From the NCBI RefSeq assembly GCF_001027285.1, contig NZ_CP011509.1, positions 1,062,501 through 1,126,500 on the forward strand: a stretch of DNA of 64,000 nt, read 5' to 3'. Below are positions 38,484-46,380 of the stretch, one piece after another. The stretch is from Archangium gephyra (GTDB lineage: Bacteria > Myxococcota > Myxococcia > Myxococcales > Myxococcaceae). Every line of letters starts with the position of its first letter. The stretch's first letter is position 1. The notes under the pieces were generated by a model, which saw only the letters and a program-made list of their open reading frames with translations, had not been told where the DNA came from and ran no database searches. Both the position numbers and the translations under genes were made by a program.

Positions 38484-39002
38484 ATGAGCAGGGCTGTCCT
38501 CCGCCACGTCCTTCCGCTGTCCTTGCTGCTCGCCTCCACCGTGGGTTGCCACCGAGGGGTGCGCTTCGAGAACCAGGTGTTCTCCAAGCCCGGGGTGCGC
38601 TACCGGCTCGGGGTGCTGCCGCCCGTGTGGGAGCGGGTGAAGCTCTCCCACAATGACCTGGCCTGGTACACCGGGGAGACGGGCCACGCGCTGTCGGTGA
38701 ACTCCACCTGCCAGGAGCACGAGGACGCGCCGCTGGACGTGCTCACGCGCCACCTCGTCATGGGCTTCACCGAGCGGCTCGAGGTGGAGCAGCAGAAGGT
38801 GGTGGTGGACGAGCGCGAGGCGTTGCGCTCGCGCTACCGGGCCAAGCTGGACGGGGTGCCGGTGGAGCTGCTCTTCGTGGTGCTCAAGAAGGACCAGTGC
38901 GTCTACGACTTCACCTACGTGGCGCCGCTGGGGCGCTACGAGGAGCGGCTCGAGGGCTTCGAGTCGCTGGTGCGTGGTTTCCACGCGGAGGACGTGTCAT
39001 GA
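38484..39002 (+). CDS. lipoprotein of the Mla-type operon
   Basis: A 172-residue lipoprotein starting at ATG 38484, which gives the signal LPLSLLLASTVGCHRG. It has no conserved domain that I recognise; the region DLAWYTGETGHALSVNSTCQEHEDAP is the most distinctive. Its stop overlaps the start of the permease gene (ATGA), so it is the first member of a four-gene operon. A periplasm-facing outer- or inner-membrane lipoprotein partner of the transporter is likely. Confidence 0.75.
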   Translation: MSRAVLRHVLPLSLLLASTVGCHRGVRFENQVFSKPGVRYRLGVLPPVWERVKLSHNDLAWYTGETGHALSVNSTCQEHEDAPLDVLTRHLVMGFTERLEVEQQKVVVDEREALRSRYRAKLDGVPVELLFVVLKKDQCVYDFTYVAPLGRYEERLEGFESLVRGFHAEDVS

Positions 39003-39844
39003 GCACGGACGCCGGGCTCCATCCTCCCCGTCTGAGCCGGCCGGTGGAGTCCTCGCAGGCCGGGGCCATCAACCCGCTGGGTGGCACCTTCGTCCAGCGC
39101 ATGTCGGAGCGGTTGGCGCGGCTGGGCTCGCTCATCGTGATGACGGGCCAGGTGGCGGTGCGCGCGGTGAGCCCGCCGTATGCGCCCTCCGCGCTCGTCT
39201 ACCAGATGGAGGCGCTGGGCGTGCGCTCGCTGCCCATCGCCCTGCTGACGGCCACCTTCGCGGGCCTCGTCATCTCGCTGCAGTTCGGCTTCTTCCTGGC
39301 GCGCTTCGGCGTGCAGTACACGGTGGGCCGGGTGGTGGTGCTCACCCTCTTCCGGGAGCTGTCGCCGGTGCTCATCGCCCTCACGGTGGGGGCGCGCGTG
39401 GGCTCGGGCATCGCCGCGGAGCTGGGCTCCATGACGGTCACCGAGCAGGTGGACGCCATCCGCGCGCTGGGGGCGGATCCCTTGCGCAAGCTGGTGGTGC
39501 CCCGGGTGCTGGCCTGCCTGCTGCTCACGCCCGCGCTCACCGTGCTGGCGGACGTCATCGGCATGCTGGCCGGCGCGCTCGTGGTCAACGTGCAGTACGG
39601 CATCAGCTTCCACCTGTTCTTCCAGGGCGCGCTGGATGTCGTGCTGATGGGGGACTTCCTCTCCGGCGTCTTCAAGGGCTTCGTCTTCGGGGGAATCATC
39701 GGCGTGGTGGGCTGCTTCAAGGGGCTCACCGTCGAGGGCGGCACCGAGGGCGTGGGCCGCGCCACCACGCAGACCGTGGCCATCACCTCCGTCTCGGTGT
39801 GTCTGGCCGACTTCTTCATCACCAAGCTCACCCTGTCCCTCTGA
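38999..39844 (+). CDS. mlaE: MlaE-family ABC permease
   Basis: A 281-residue permease with the MlaE fold: several hydrophobic helices and the signature ELGSMTVTEQVDAIRALGADPLRKLVVPRVLA. MlaE-type permeases work with MlaF and MlaD to move phospholipids between the membranes. The ATG at 38999 overlaps the preceding stop (ATGA); an in-frame alternative start lies far upstream and is unlikely. Confidence 0.93.
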   Translation: MSTDAGLHPPRLSRPVESSQAGAINPLGGTFVQRMSERLARLGSLIVMTGQVAVRAVSPPYAPSALVYQMEALGVRSLPIALLTATFAGLVISLQFGFFLARFGVQYTVGRVVVLTLFRELSPVLIALTVGARVGSGIAAELGSMTVTEQVDAIRALGADPLRKLVVPRVLACLLLTPALTVLADVIGMLAGALVVNVQYGISFHLFFQGALDVVLMGDFLSGVFKGFVFGGIIGVVGCFKGLTVEGGTEGVGRATTQTVAITSVSVCLADFFITKLTLSL

Positions 39845-39845
39845 G

Positions 39846-40664
39846 ATGCTCCTCCGCCGCCATCCACCCCGTCTGCAGTTCCGGCCGCCCACCCGGGGCG
39901 AGGAGCTCATCCGCTTCGAGCACCTGCAGAAGTCCTTCGGGCCCAAGCGCGTCTACGATGACCTGCAGCTGTCCGTGTACGCGGGCGAGACGCTCACGGT
40001 GATTGGTGGCTCGGGCACGGGCAAGAGCGTGCTGCTCAAGTGCCTCATCGGGCTGCTGCGCCCGGACGCGGGACGCATCCTCTTCGAGGGGCAGGAGCTC
40101 TCGGGCTTCCACGAGGAGGACTTCATCGACGTGCGCCGGCACGTGGCGATGGTGTTCCAGGGCTCGGCGCTCTTCGACTCGCTGACGGTGGGGGAGAACA
40201 TCGCCTACCCGTTGCGCGAGCACTTCCCGCGCATGCCGGCCGAGGAGATTCGCGAGCGGGTGGCCCGGAAGCTGGAGCTGGTGAACCTGCCGGGCATCGA
40301 GGACATGAAGCCGTCGGACCTGTCCGGCGGCATGAAGAAGCGCGTGGGCCTGGCGAGGGCCATCGCCACGGACCCGGAGGTCATCCTCTGGGACGAGCCC
40401 ACCACGGGGTTGGATCCCGTCACCACCGAGAACATCAACCAGATGATTCGTTCCATGCAGAAGCAGCTCGGGTGCACGTCCATCGTGGTGACCCACGACA
40501 TGATGAGTGCCTTCACGGTGTCCGACCGCATCGCGATGCTGGCCAACCGGCGCATCGTGCAGGTGGGGACGCCGGAGGAGATGAAGGTGTCCACGGTGCC
40601 GGAGGTGCGGGCCTTCCTGGACGCGCGGCGGCAGGAGCTCGGGCTCCAGGAGGAAGCGCGATGA
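39846..40664 (+). CDS. mlaF: MlaF-family ABC ATPase
   Basis: A 272-residue ATP-binding subunit. Walker A GGSGTGKS, Q-loop VFQGSALFDS, signature LSGGMKKRVGLARA, Walker B VILWDEPTTGLDPVT and the H-loop VVTHDM are all present. The LSGGM signature is that of the MlaF/Mkl group. It starts 1 base after the permease gene and its stop overlaps the MlaD gene start (ATGA), so expression is tightly linked. Confidence 0.95.
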   Translation: MLLRRHPPRLQFRPPTRGEELIRFEHLQKSFGPKRVYDDLQLSVYAGETLTVIGGSGTGKSVLLKCLIGLLRPDAGRILFEGQELSGFHEEDFIDVRRHVAMVFQGSALFDSLTVGENIAYPLREHFPRMPAEEIRERVARKLELVNLPGIEDMKPSDLSGGMKKRVGLARAIATDPEVILWDEPTTGLDPVTTENINQMIRSMQKQLGCTSIVVTHDMMSAFTVSDRIAMLANRRIVQVGTPEEMKVSTVPEVRAFLDARRQELGLQEEAR

Positions 40665-41893
40665 GCCTCTTCAGCACCACGTCTGCGGAGAAGCGCCGGG
40701 CGCTGCGGGTGGGCGCCTTCGTGGCGATGGCGATGGCCCTGGGCGGTGTCGTCGTCTTCCTCATTGGAGACGAGACGCACCTGTTCGACAAGGAGGTGAC
40801 GTTCCGCACCTACTTCGAGAACGTGGAGGGCCTGTCCGAGGAGTCCCCCGTCTGGCTGGGCGGCCTGGAGGTGGGCCGGGTGGCCGGGGTGAACTTCCCT
40901 TCCAAGCCCGGGGAGAAGCGGCTGGAGGTGAAGCTGCGGATGAGCGCGGAGCACGCGTCGCGGGTGCGAGGCGACTCGGTGGCGCGGCTGTCGAGCATGG
41001 GCGTGCTGGGCGACAAGGCGGTGGACATCACCATCGGCTCGCCGGACCAGGGCGTGGTGGAGCCGGGCGGGGAGATTCCGAGCGCGGGCGGCGCGGACAT
41101 GTCCTCGCTGATGCGCAGCGCGGCGCAGGTGATGGAGGACACCGTGGCGGTGAGCCGCACGGTGCGCAAGTCGGTGGAGGAGCTCGCCAATCCCCAGGTG
41201 GCCGAGGACCTGGCCGCCAGCATGAAGAGCCTGCGCGGGCTGCTCGAGGAGGTGGAGAAGGGGGACGGCGCCCTGCACGCGCTCATCTATGACAAACAGA
41301 CGGGGGACGAGGTGCGCCGGCTGATGGCCAATGCCTCGCGCACGGCGCTGCGGATGGAGAAGGCGCTGGGGCACGTGGAGGGCCTGCTCAACGAGGTGGA
41401 GAACGGCGATGGCACGGCGCACGCGCTCATCTACGGCAAGGAAGGCGCCAAGGCGCTGGGCGAGCTGGGCGCGGCGGCGGGGCAGCTCGCGGTGCTGATG
41501 GAGGACGCGCGGAAGAATCCGGACGGCGCGGTGCACCAGCTCGTCTACGGGAACGCGGGCAACATGCTGTCGGACCTGGGCAGCGCGGCGGCGGACATCA
41601 AGCAGATCACCGCCATGGTGGCGCGGGGCGAGGGCTCGCTGGGTGGCATCCTGAAGGACCCCACGGTGTACGAGGATCTGCGGGAGGTGGTGGGCAACGT
41701 ACGGCGCAACCGGGTGCTGCGCACGCTGGTGCGCTTCGCCATCACCAACAACGACAACGTGCAGTACGTGGGGCGGCCCATCGAGGCGCCCAAGGACGAC
41801 GCGTCGCGGACGGGAATCGGAGGCGCGGGTGCGCCCACGCCGGAGTCCCCGAAGACGCCGCTCGTCCTGCCGCCGCCGCCGCCGGTACCTTGA
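40661..41893 (+). CDS. mlaD: MlaD/MCE-domain protein
   Basis: A 410-residue periplasmic protein anchored by one N-terminal membrane helix (RVGAFVAMAMALGGVVVFLIG). Next comes an MCE domain (TYFENVEGLSEESPVWLGGLEVGRVAGV...GVLGDKAVDITIG). The rest is a long helical region with repeats such as VEKGDGALHALIYDK and VENGDGTAHALIYGKEG, typical of myxobacterial and other long MlaD-like proteins, and a Pro-rich tail. It binds and passes lipids between the transporter and the outer membrane. It closes the operon. Confidence 0.92.
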   Translation: MSLFSTTSAEKRRALRVGAFVAMAMALGGVVVFLIGDETHLFDKEVTFRTYFENVEGLSEESPVWLGGLEVGRVAGVNFPSKPGEKRLEVKLRMSAEHASRVRGDSVARLSSMGVLGDKAVDITIGSPDQGVVEPGGEIPSAGGADMSSLMRSAAQVMEDTVAVSRTVRKSVEELANPQVAEDLAASMKSLRGLLEEVEKGDGALHALIYDKQTGDEVRRLMANASRTALRMEKALGHVEGLLNEVENGDGTAHALIYGKEGAKALGELGAAAGQLAVLMEDARKNPDGAVHQLVYGNAGNMLSDLGSAAADIKQITAMVARGEGSLGGILKDPTVYEDLREVVGNVRRNRVLRTLVRFAITNNDNVQYVGRPIEAPKDDASRTGIGGAGAPTPESPKTPLVLPPPPPVP

Positions 41894-41903
41894 GCAACGC
41901 CAC

Positions 41904-41937
41904 TCCCTCGCCCTCCGGGAGAGGGTCGGGGTGAGGG
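41904..41937. repeat. dispersed GC-rich repeat, second copy
   Basis: An intergenic segment CCCTCGCCCTCCGGGAGAGG... with partial dyad symmetry, followed by GGGTGAGGG. It shares a 15-base core with the copy at 12661. REP-like elements of this composition are common in myxobacterial intergenic regions; that statement is from general memory. Confidence 0.4.
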
Positions 41938-42053
41938 TATCCGGCCCGAGAGTTCCCATCCGTGGACTCGCGGGCCCGTGCTCCATACGGAGCGGTCCCG
42001 TTCATCTGTCGAGGCGATTGACACCGGGAGTCCCGCCAGCGAGGAAGGAAGAC

Positions 42054-42386
42054 ATGATCACGCTCCCCGAGAACGCGGCGATGAAGGACTACCAGAAGTA
42101 CATCCATGAGCTCGAGACGATGCATGGATGGCTGAAGGTGGACCTGGTGCACAACTGCTTCCTCATGGGCGAGGAGATGGGAGAGCTGTTCAAGGCGGTG
42201 CGCCGCTACAACAAGCTCTTCGACGAGGGGCAGGGCACGCCCACGGAGCAGGCGAAGGCCAACCTCTCCGAGGAGCTGGTGGACGTCTTCAACTACCTGC
42301 TGGCCATCGCCAACCGGGTGGACGTGGACCTGGAGCAGGCGTTCCGCGAGAAGAACGCGAAGAACCAGCAGCGCACCTGGAGCTGA
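42054..42386 (+). CDS. MazG-like nucleotide pyrophosphohydrolase
   Basis: A 110-residue protein with the EExxE-12-28-ExxD pattern of the all-alpha NTP pyrophosphohydrolases: GEEMGELFKAVRR, then NLSEELVDVFNYLLAIANRVDVD. These enzymes remove unusual or oxidised nucleotides. The ATG at 42054 has AGGAAGG in front. It converges, with only 2 bases between the stops, on the next gene. Its partners are unknown. Confidence 0.85.
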   Translation: MITLPENAAMKDYQKYIHELETMHGWLKVDLVHNCFLMGEEMGELFKAVRRYNKLFDEGQGTPTEQAKANLSEELVDVFNYLLAIANRVDVDLEQAFREKNAKNQQRTWS

Positions 42387-42388
42387 GG

Positions 42389-43639
42389 CTACGGGCGGCG
42401 GAGCACCAGCACCTGACGGGCGCGCTCTGGCACCGAGCAGTACAGCCGGAGCACGTCCGGAGCCTCCAGGGGCTCCGCCAGGGATTGGCACCAGCGCAGC
42501 AATTCGCGCAGGGAGGCCTCGTCCTGGAGCCGCAAGCGCTCATCGGTCGAGACGCGGTGGCGGATGCGGGACAGCGCCGCGGCGGAGACGCCGGCCAGCG
42601 TGCCCGAGCGGGTGATGAAGTACAGGCGGCGCAGGAAGGGGCCCTGGCCGGGCTCGCGCCGGAAGTGCCGGAAGGAGCCTCGCGCGAAGAGGAAGCGCTC
42701 TCCGTCCTGCTCGTGCACGGCCTCGCGGTCGAAGTGCCCGGAGCGGAAGTAGCGGGTCCGGTACTCCTTCGGGTCGTAATGCGCGGCATCTCCCGTGAAC
42801 CAGGCCAGGTTCTCCTGGCGTCGGCGGAAGCCGTGGGCCACGTCATTGAGGTTGCGCTTCACCTCGACCAGGGCGAGCACCTCCACCGGTTGTCCGGGGC
42901 GGAGCGGCTGACGGATGAGCAGTTGGTCGAGCTCGGTCCGCGCCGCACCGAGGCCGACACCCGTGAGCACCCGGAGGCGCGACGTGGCCCCGCTCCGCGC
43001 CCTTCCGAGCAGCTCGGGCACGATGGACTGCCACGTCAGCGCGAGGACCTGTTGCTCGAAGTCTCCCCCCGTGTGCCCGGACCGGTGTCCCTGGTTCAGA
43101 AGCAGCCCGGCCAGCTCGGCTTCCGCGCGCTCCAGCCCGAGGCGTGAGCGGAGTTGCCGCAATTCCTCACGGATTCGGAGCAATTCCTGGCGCGGAGGGC
43201 TCGCCTGGGTCCGTTGCTCCTGTTCGCGTTGAAGTGCCCGCTGTCTGTCCTGGAAGCCCTCGAGCTTCCGCCGCAGGCCCGGCTGTGCTTCCGGCTCGGC
43301 CCGGGCGAGTGCCGCACTGAGCCCGGCGATGGCCTTCCCGGCCCTGGAGAGTTCCTCTTCTAGCTGGAGCAGGCGCGCGGCGTGGGGTGAGGCCTCGTCC
43401 GCGGCGGTGGCGCGACGGCAGGTGCGCTCCAGTGCGCGGAGCTCGGGATGCGCCCGCCGCAGGTCACGGATCCGGGCGCGCTGAACGAAGGCCGGGTCCG
43501 ACTCCCAGAAGGGCAGTTGGTGGGTGAGCCAACGGCGGAATCCCTCCAGGTCCAGGTCCCGGAGGTCGACGGCCTGCCGCAGCAGGCGGCGCAGCTCGCG
43601 CGTTCCTCGGGCAACGGAGAGGGCGGAGGGGGAGTCCAT
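42389..43639 (-). CDS. uncharacterised protein with a possible PD-(D/E)XK nuclease motif
   Basis: A 416-residue soluble protein. Residues 1-185 are helical and partly coiled coil (HAARLLQLEEELSRAGKAIAGL..., REELRQLRSRLGLERAEAEL). After these comes GGDFEQQVLALTWQSIVPEL (E194), then ELDQLLI (E237, D238) and LALVEVKRN (E259, K261), which together look like the active site of PD-(D/E)XK nucleases. The remainder shows no signature that I know. It has no named neighbour in a defence set; it abuts a MazG-like gene and an AraC regulator. The nuclease call is inference from motifs. Confidence 0.6.
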   Translation of the reverse strand: MDSPSALSVARGTRELRRLLRQAVDLRDLDLEGFRRWLTHQLPFWESDPAFVQRARIRDLRRAHPELRALERTCRRATAADEASPHAARLLQLEEELSRAGKAIAGLSAALARAEPEAQPGLRRKLEGFQDRQRALQREQEQRTQASPPRQELLRIREELRQLRSRLGLERAEAELAGLLLNQGHRSGHTGGDFEQQVLALTWQSIVPELLGRARSGATSRLRVLTGVGLGAARTELDQLLIRQPLRPGQPVEVLALVEVKRNLNDVAHGFRRRQENLAWFTGDAAHYDPKEYRTRYFRSGHFDREAVHEQDGERFLFARGSFRHFRREPGQGPFLRRLYFITRSGTLAGVSAAALSRIRHRVSTDERLRLQDEASLRELLRWCQSLAEPLEAPDVLRLYCSVPERARQVLVLRRP

Positions 43640-43654
43640 GAGGGAGCAGGGGGC

Positions 43655-44587
43655 TCAGGACGCGAGCTGTACTTCCTGGCTTTGCCTCAGCCGCCGCTGG
43701 TCCCGCGCGGGCGGTGCGCCGAACAGGCGGCTGTACTCGCGGCTGAACTGGGAAGGGCTCTCGTAGCCCACACGGAAACCCGCCGTCGCCGCGTCCACGT
43801 CCTCGCTGAGCATGAGCCGGCGGGCCTCCTGGAGCCGCAGCTGCTTCTGATATTGCAATGGGCTCATGGCCGTGACGGCCTTGAAGTGGTGGTGCAGCGA
43901 GGACGTGCTCATGTGCACTTCGCGCGCGATGTCCTCGATGCGCAGCGGCTCCGCGAAGTGCTCCTTGAGCCAGCCGATGACCCGGGCGATGCGCTGCGCC
44001 TGGCTGTTGGCCGTGACGATCTGGTTCAGCCTCCAGCCGTGCTCGCCCTTGAGCAGGCGATAGAGGATCTCCCGCATGGCGAGCGGGGCCAGCGCGGGAA
44101 TGTCCTCGGGAGTATCGAGCAAGCGCACCAGCCGGAGCACCGCATCCAGCAGCAGCGGGCAGGTCTCCCCGAGGTACATGCCCCGGGTGGGGGTCCGCTG
44201 GGCCGGGGCGGGCAGGCGGGCCTGGAGGATCATGTCGGCGAGCTCACCCGGATCCAGGTCGAGCCGGAAGCAGAGATAGGGCACCTGGGACGTGGCCTGC
44301 AGCACCTGGCCCGTGATGGGAAGGTCCACGGAGACGACGAGGTGGTGCGAGGCGTCGTACTGGTACACGTCTTCGCCCAGCATCACCTGTTTGCTGCCCT
44401 GGGCGATGATGCACAGCGCGGGCTGATGGAGGGTGTGGACCGGCTCGCCGGGCCGCGAGGAGCGGATGAGGCCCATGCGCTCGATGGCCGTCGGGTGCAC
44501 GCCGTCGCGAGGCGCGAATCGTTCGATGGCCTGGGCCAGCTCGGCCAGGCGCGGGCTGCGTGAACGCGGGTTCTGCGAGGTCGCCAT
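43655..44587 (-). CDS. AraC-family regulator
   Basis: A 310-residue transcription factor. The N-terminal cupin-like AraC_N domain (LHQPALCIIAQGSKQVMLGEDVYQYDASHHLVVSVDLPI) precedes two C-terminal HTHs (LRIEDIAREVHMSTSSLHHHFKAVTAMSPLQYQKQLRLQEARRLML and VGYESPSQFSREYSRLFG). The divergent neighbour is an SDR gene (44756); such AraC-SDR pairs are common, and this regulator probably controls it. Confidence 0.93.
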   Translation of the reverse strand: MATSQNPRSRSPRLAELAQAIERFAPRDGVHPTAIERMGLIRSSRPGEPVHTLHQPALCIIAQGSKQVMLGEDVYQYDASHHLVVSVDLPITGQVLQATSQVPYLCFRLDLDPGELADMILQARLPAPAQRTPTRGMYLGETCPLLLDAVLRLVRLLDTPEDIPALAPLAMREILYRLLKGEHGWRLNQIVTANSQAQRIARVIGWLKEHFAEPLRIEDIAREVHMSTSSLHHHFKAVTAMSPLQYQKQLRLQEARRLMLSEDVDAATAGFRVGYESPSQFSREYSRLFGAPPARDQRRLRQSQEVQLAS

Positions 44588-44755
44588 GCCGTGAACCTAC
44601 TCCTGCTCCGGCGGCTTTTCCCGTCCGTTTGCAGGATCAGGCAAGAACCCGCCAGTAACGGGCTACCGGCCTTTTCCCGCGAGATTTATTGATTGCTCAC
44701 TCCCGGCGGCCACTCGCCGCGGAACCTTCGAGACAACCCATCAAAGGAGAGCATC

Positions 44756-45493
44756 ATGTCTGGAATCAAGGGAAAGGTCGTCGTCATCACCGGAGCGAGC
44801 AGCGGCATTGGCGAGGCGGCGGCCCGCTTGCTGGCCCGGAGTGGCGCGCAGGTGGTCCTAGGCGCCCGGCGCACCGACAAGCTCGAGAAGCTCGTGGGCG
44901 CCATCAACTCCGAGGGGGGCTCGGCCCGTTACCGGCCGCTGGATGTGACGCGCCGGGAGGACGTGGAGGCGTTCGTCGAGTTCGCGCGGGCCACGTTCGG
45001 CCGTGTGGATGTGATCATCAACAACGCGGGTGTCATGCCGCTGTCCGCCCTGGAGGAGCTGAAGGTCGATGAGTGGGACCGGATGATCGACGTGAACATC
45101 CGGGGCGTGCTGCATGGCATCGCCGCGGGGCTGCCCCTGATGAAGAAGCAGGGGCGTGGGCAGTTCATCAATGTCTCCTCCATCGGAGGGCATCGGGTTT
45201 CTCCCACGGCGGCCGTGTACTGCGCGACCAAGTTCGCCGTGAACGCCATCTCCGAGGGGCTTCGCCTGGAAGCGGGGAGCGGCATCCGCGTGACGGTGAT
45301 CTCTCCGGGAGTCACCGAGTCGGAGCTCGCCGACAGCATCTCGGATGCAGCGGCGCGCGAGCGGATGAAGGAGTTCCGCCGGATCGCGATTCCCGCCGAC
45401 GCGGTCGCCCGGGCCATCCTCTATGCCATCGAGCAGCCGGACGACGTCGATGTCAGCGAGGTCATCGTGCGGCCGACCGCCAACAAGAACTGA
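44756..45493 (+). CDS. short-chain dehydrogenase/reductase
   Basis: A 245-residue SDR oxidoreductase with the NAD(P) site TGASSGIG near the N-terminus, NNAG, and the catalytic triad in S...YCATK (VSSIGG, then VYCATKFAV). The basic residue after the second strand (RRTDK) suggests NADP(H). The ATG has AAAGGAGAG in front. It lies divergent from the AraC regulator and is likely induced by it. The substrate is unknown. Confidence 0.92.
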   Translation: MSGIKGKVVVITGASSGIGEAAARLLARSGAQVVLGARRTDKLEKLVGAINSEGGSARYRPLDVTRREDVEAFVEFARATFGRVDVIINNAGVMPLSALEELKVDEWDRMIDVNIRGVLHGIAAGLPLMKKQGRGQFINVSSIGGHRVSPTAAVYCATKFAVNAISEGLRLEAGSGIRVTVISPGVTESELADSISDAAARERMKEFRRIAIPADAVARAILYAIEQPDDVDVSEVIVRPTANKN

Positions 45494-45545
45494 CCCGAGA
45501 AGACTCATCCCCCGGAACGCAAGCCCGGGGAGTTGGCACCGGCGG

Positions 45546-45800
45546 TCAGGCGGCCAGGTGTTGGCCGCCGGGTGTCACCTGCACGGCGACGGGCTGCAGG
45601 CGGTCCGCCGTCGGGCTGAAGGCCATGGCTCGGGCCGTCCGGTACAGGAGGTGGGTGGTGACCGCGACCGAGCTCACGAAACCCACGAGCGCGAAGATCG
45701 CCTGCCCGTAGCGGATGTCGAGCAGCAGCGCGGCGATGGTGAGCGCGTAGCCCAGCGCGTACATCGCGAACGTCTTGAAGCTATTGGGCGGGGTCGTCAT
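45546..45800 (-). CDS. 84-residue membrane protein
   Basis: A small inner-membrane protein with two hydrophobic helices (FAMYALGYALTIAALLLDI and AIFALVGFVSSVAVTTHLLY) and a soluble tail. Codon use and an AGCACTAC-containing leader upstream fit a real gene. It sits just beyond the SDR gene, convergent with it. No family recognised. Confidence 0.55.
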   Translation of the reverse strand: MTTPPNSFKTFAMYALGYALTIAALLLDIRYGQAIFALVGFVSSVAVTTHLLYRTARAMAFSPTADRLQPVAVQVTPGGQHLAA

Positions 45801-45884
45801 GAGTAGTGCTCCATGCTGTGTGTAGGGGGTTCACTGCGTACACACACAGATGGGCGCACTTCGCTGTTGTGACGGGAATCTTCC

Positions 45885-46208
45885 CTACCAGTGGGCGAAA
45901 AATGAAACGAACAGGGCGGCCAGCGCCATGAGGCCAATCACGGTAAGGGCCGCGGGCGTTCCCCGGAAGATGGCGCCGAAGTTCTCCGGGCCCTCAGGGT
46001 GTCCCCCCGGCGTCCGCTCGACGATGGCCCGGTCGATGAGCAGCACGGTGAGACTGGCCGCGAGCCAGAGGCCGACGGCGAGCCAGGGGACCGAGCGCAT
46101 CAGGTAGCCCAGCACGCACGCCCCGGCGGCGATGGCATACGCGATGGCGTACGCCACGAGTGTCCGGGTGGTGAAGTAGTGACTGGGACGGGTGGTTCCG
46201 CGGACCAT
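45885..46208 (-). CDS. 107-residue membrane protein
   Basis: A small membrane protein with three hydrophobic helices (LVAYAIAYAIAAGACVLGYLM, WLAVGLWLAASLTVLLIDRAI, LTVIGLMALAALFVSFFAHW). The ATG at 46208 has GAGGAG in front; the longer frame upstream is less likely. It follows, in the same orientation, the 84-residue membrane protein gene and may form a pair with it. Function unknown. Confidence 0.6.
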   Translation of the reverse strand: MVRGTTRPSHYFTTRTLVAYAIAYAIAAGACVLGYLMRSVPWLAVGLWLAASLTVLLIDRAIVERTPGGHPEGPENFGAIFRGTPAALTVIGLMALAALFVSFFAHW

Positions 46209-46380
46209 GGCGCACTCCTCTCCCCCTCGTCGCCGCAAACGTGGGGAGTCACGGGTATGCGGGCAATCCCAGACGTGATGGAGGCGCGGTGCCCGGGTCA
46301 CGTCTGGCCGCCTCCCGGGCGAGCGGCGGGACGTCCAGGTGCCCGACGTCCGGACGTCACCCCGGCCCTCGTCTCTGGCA

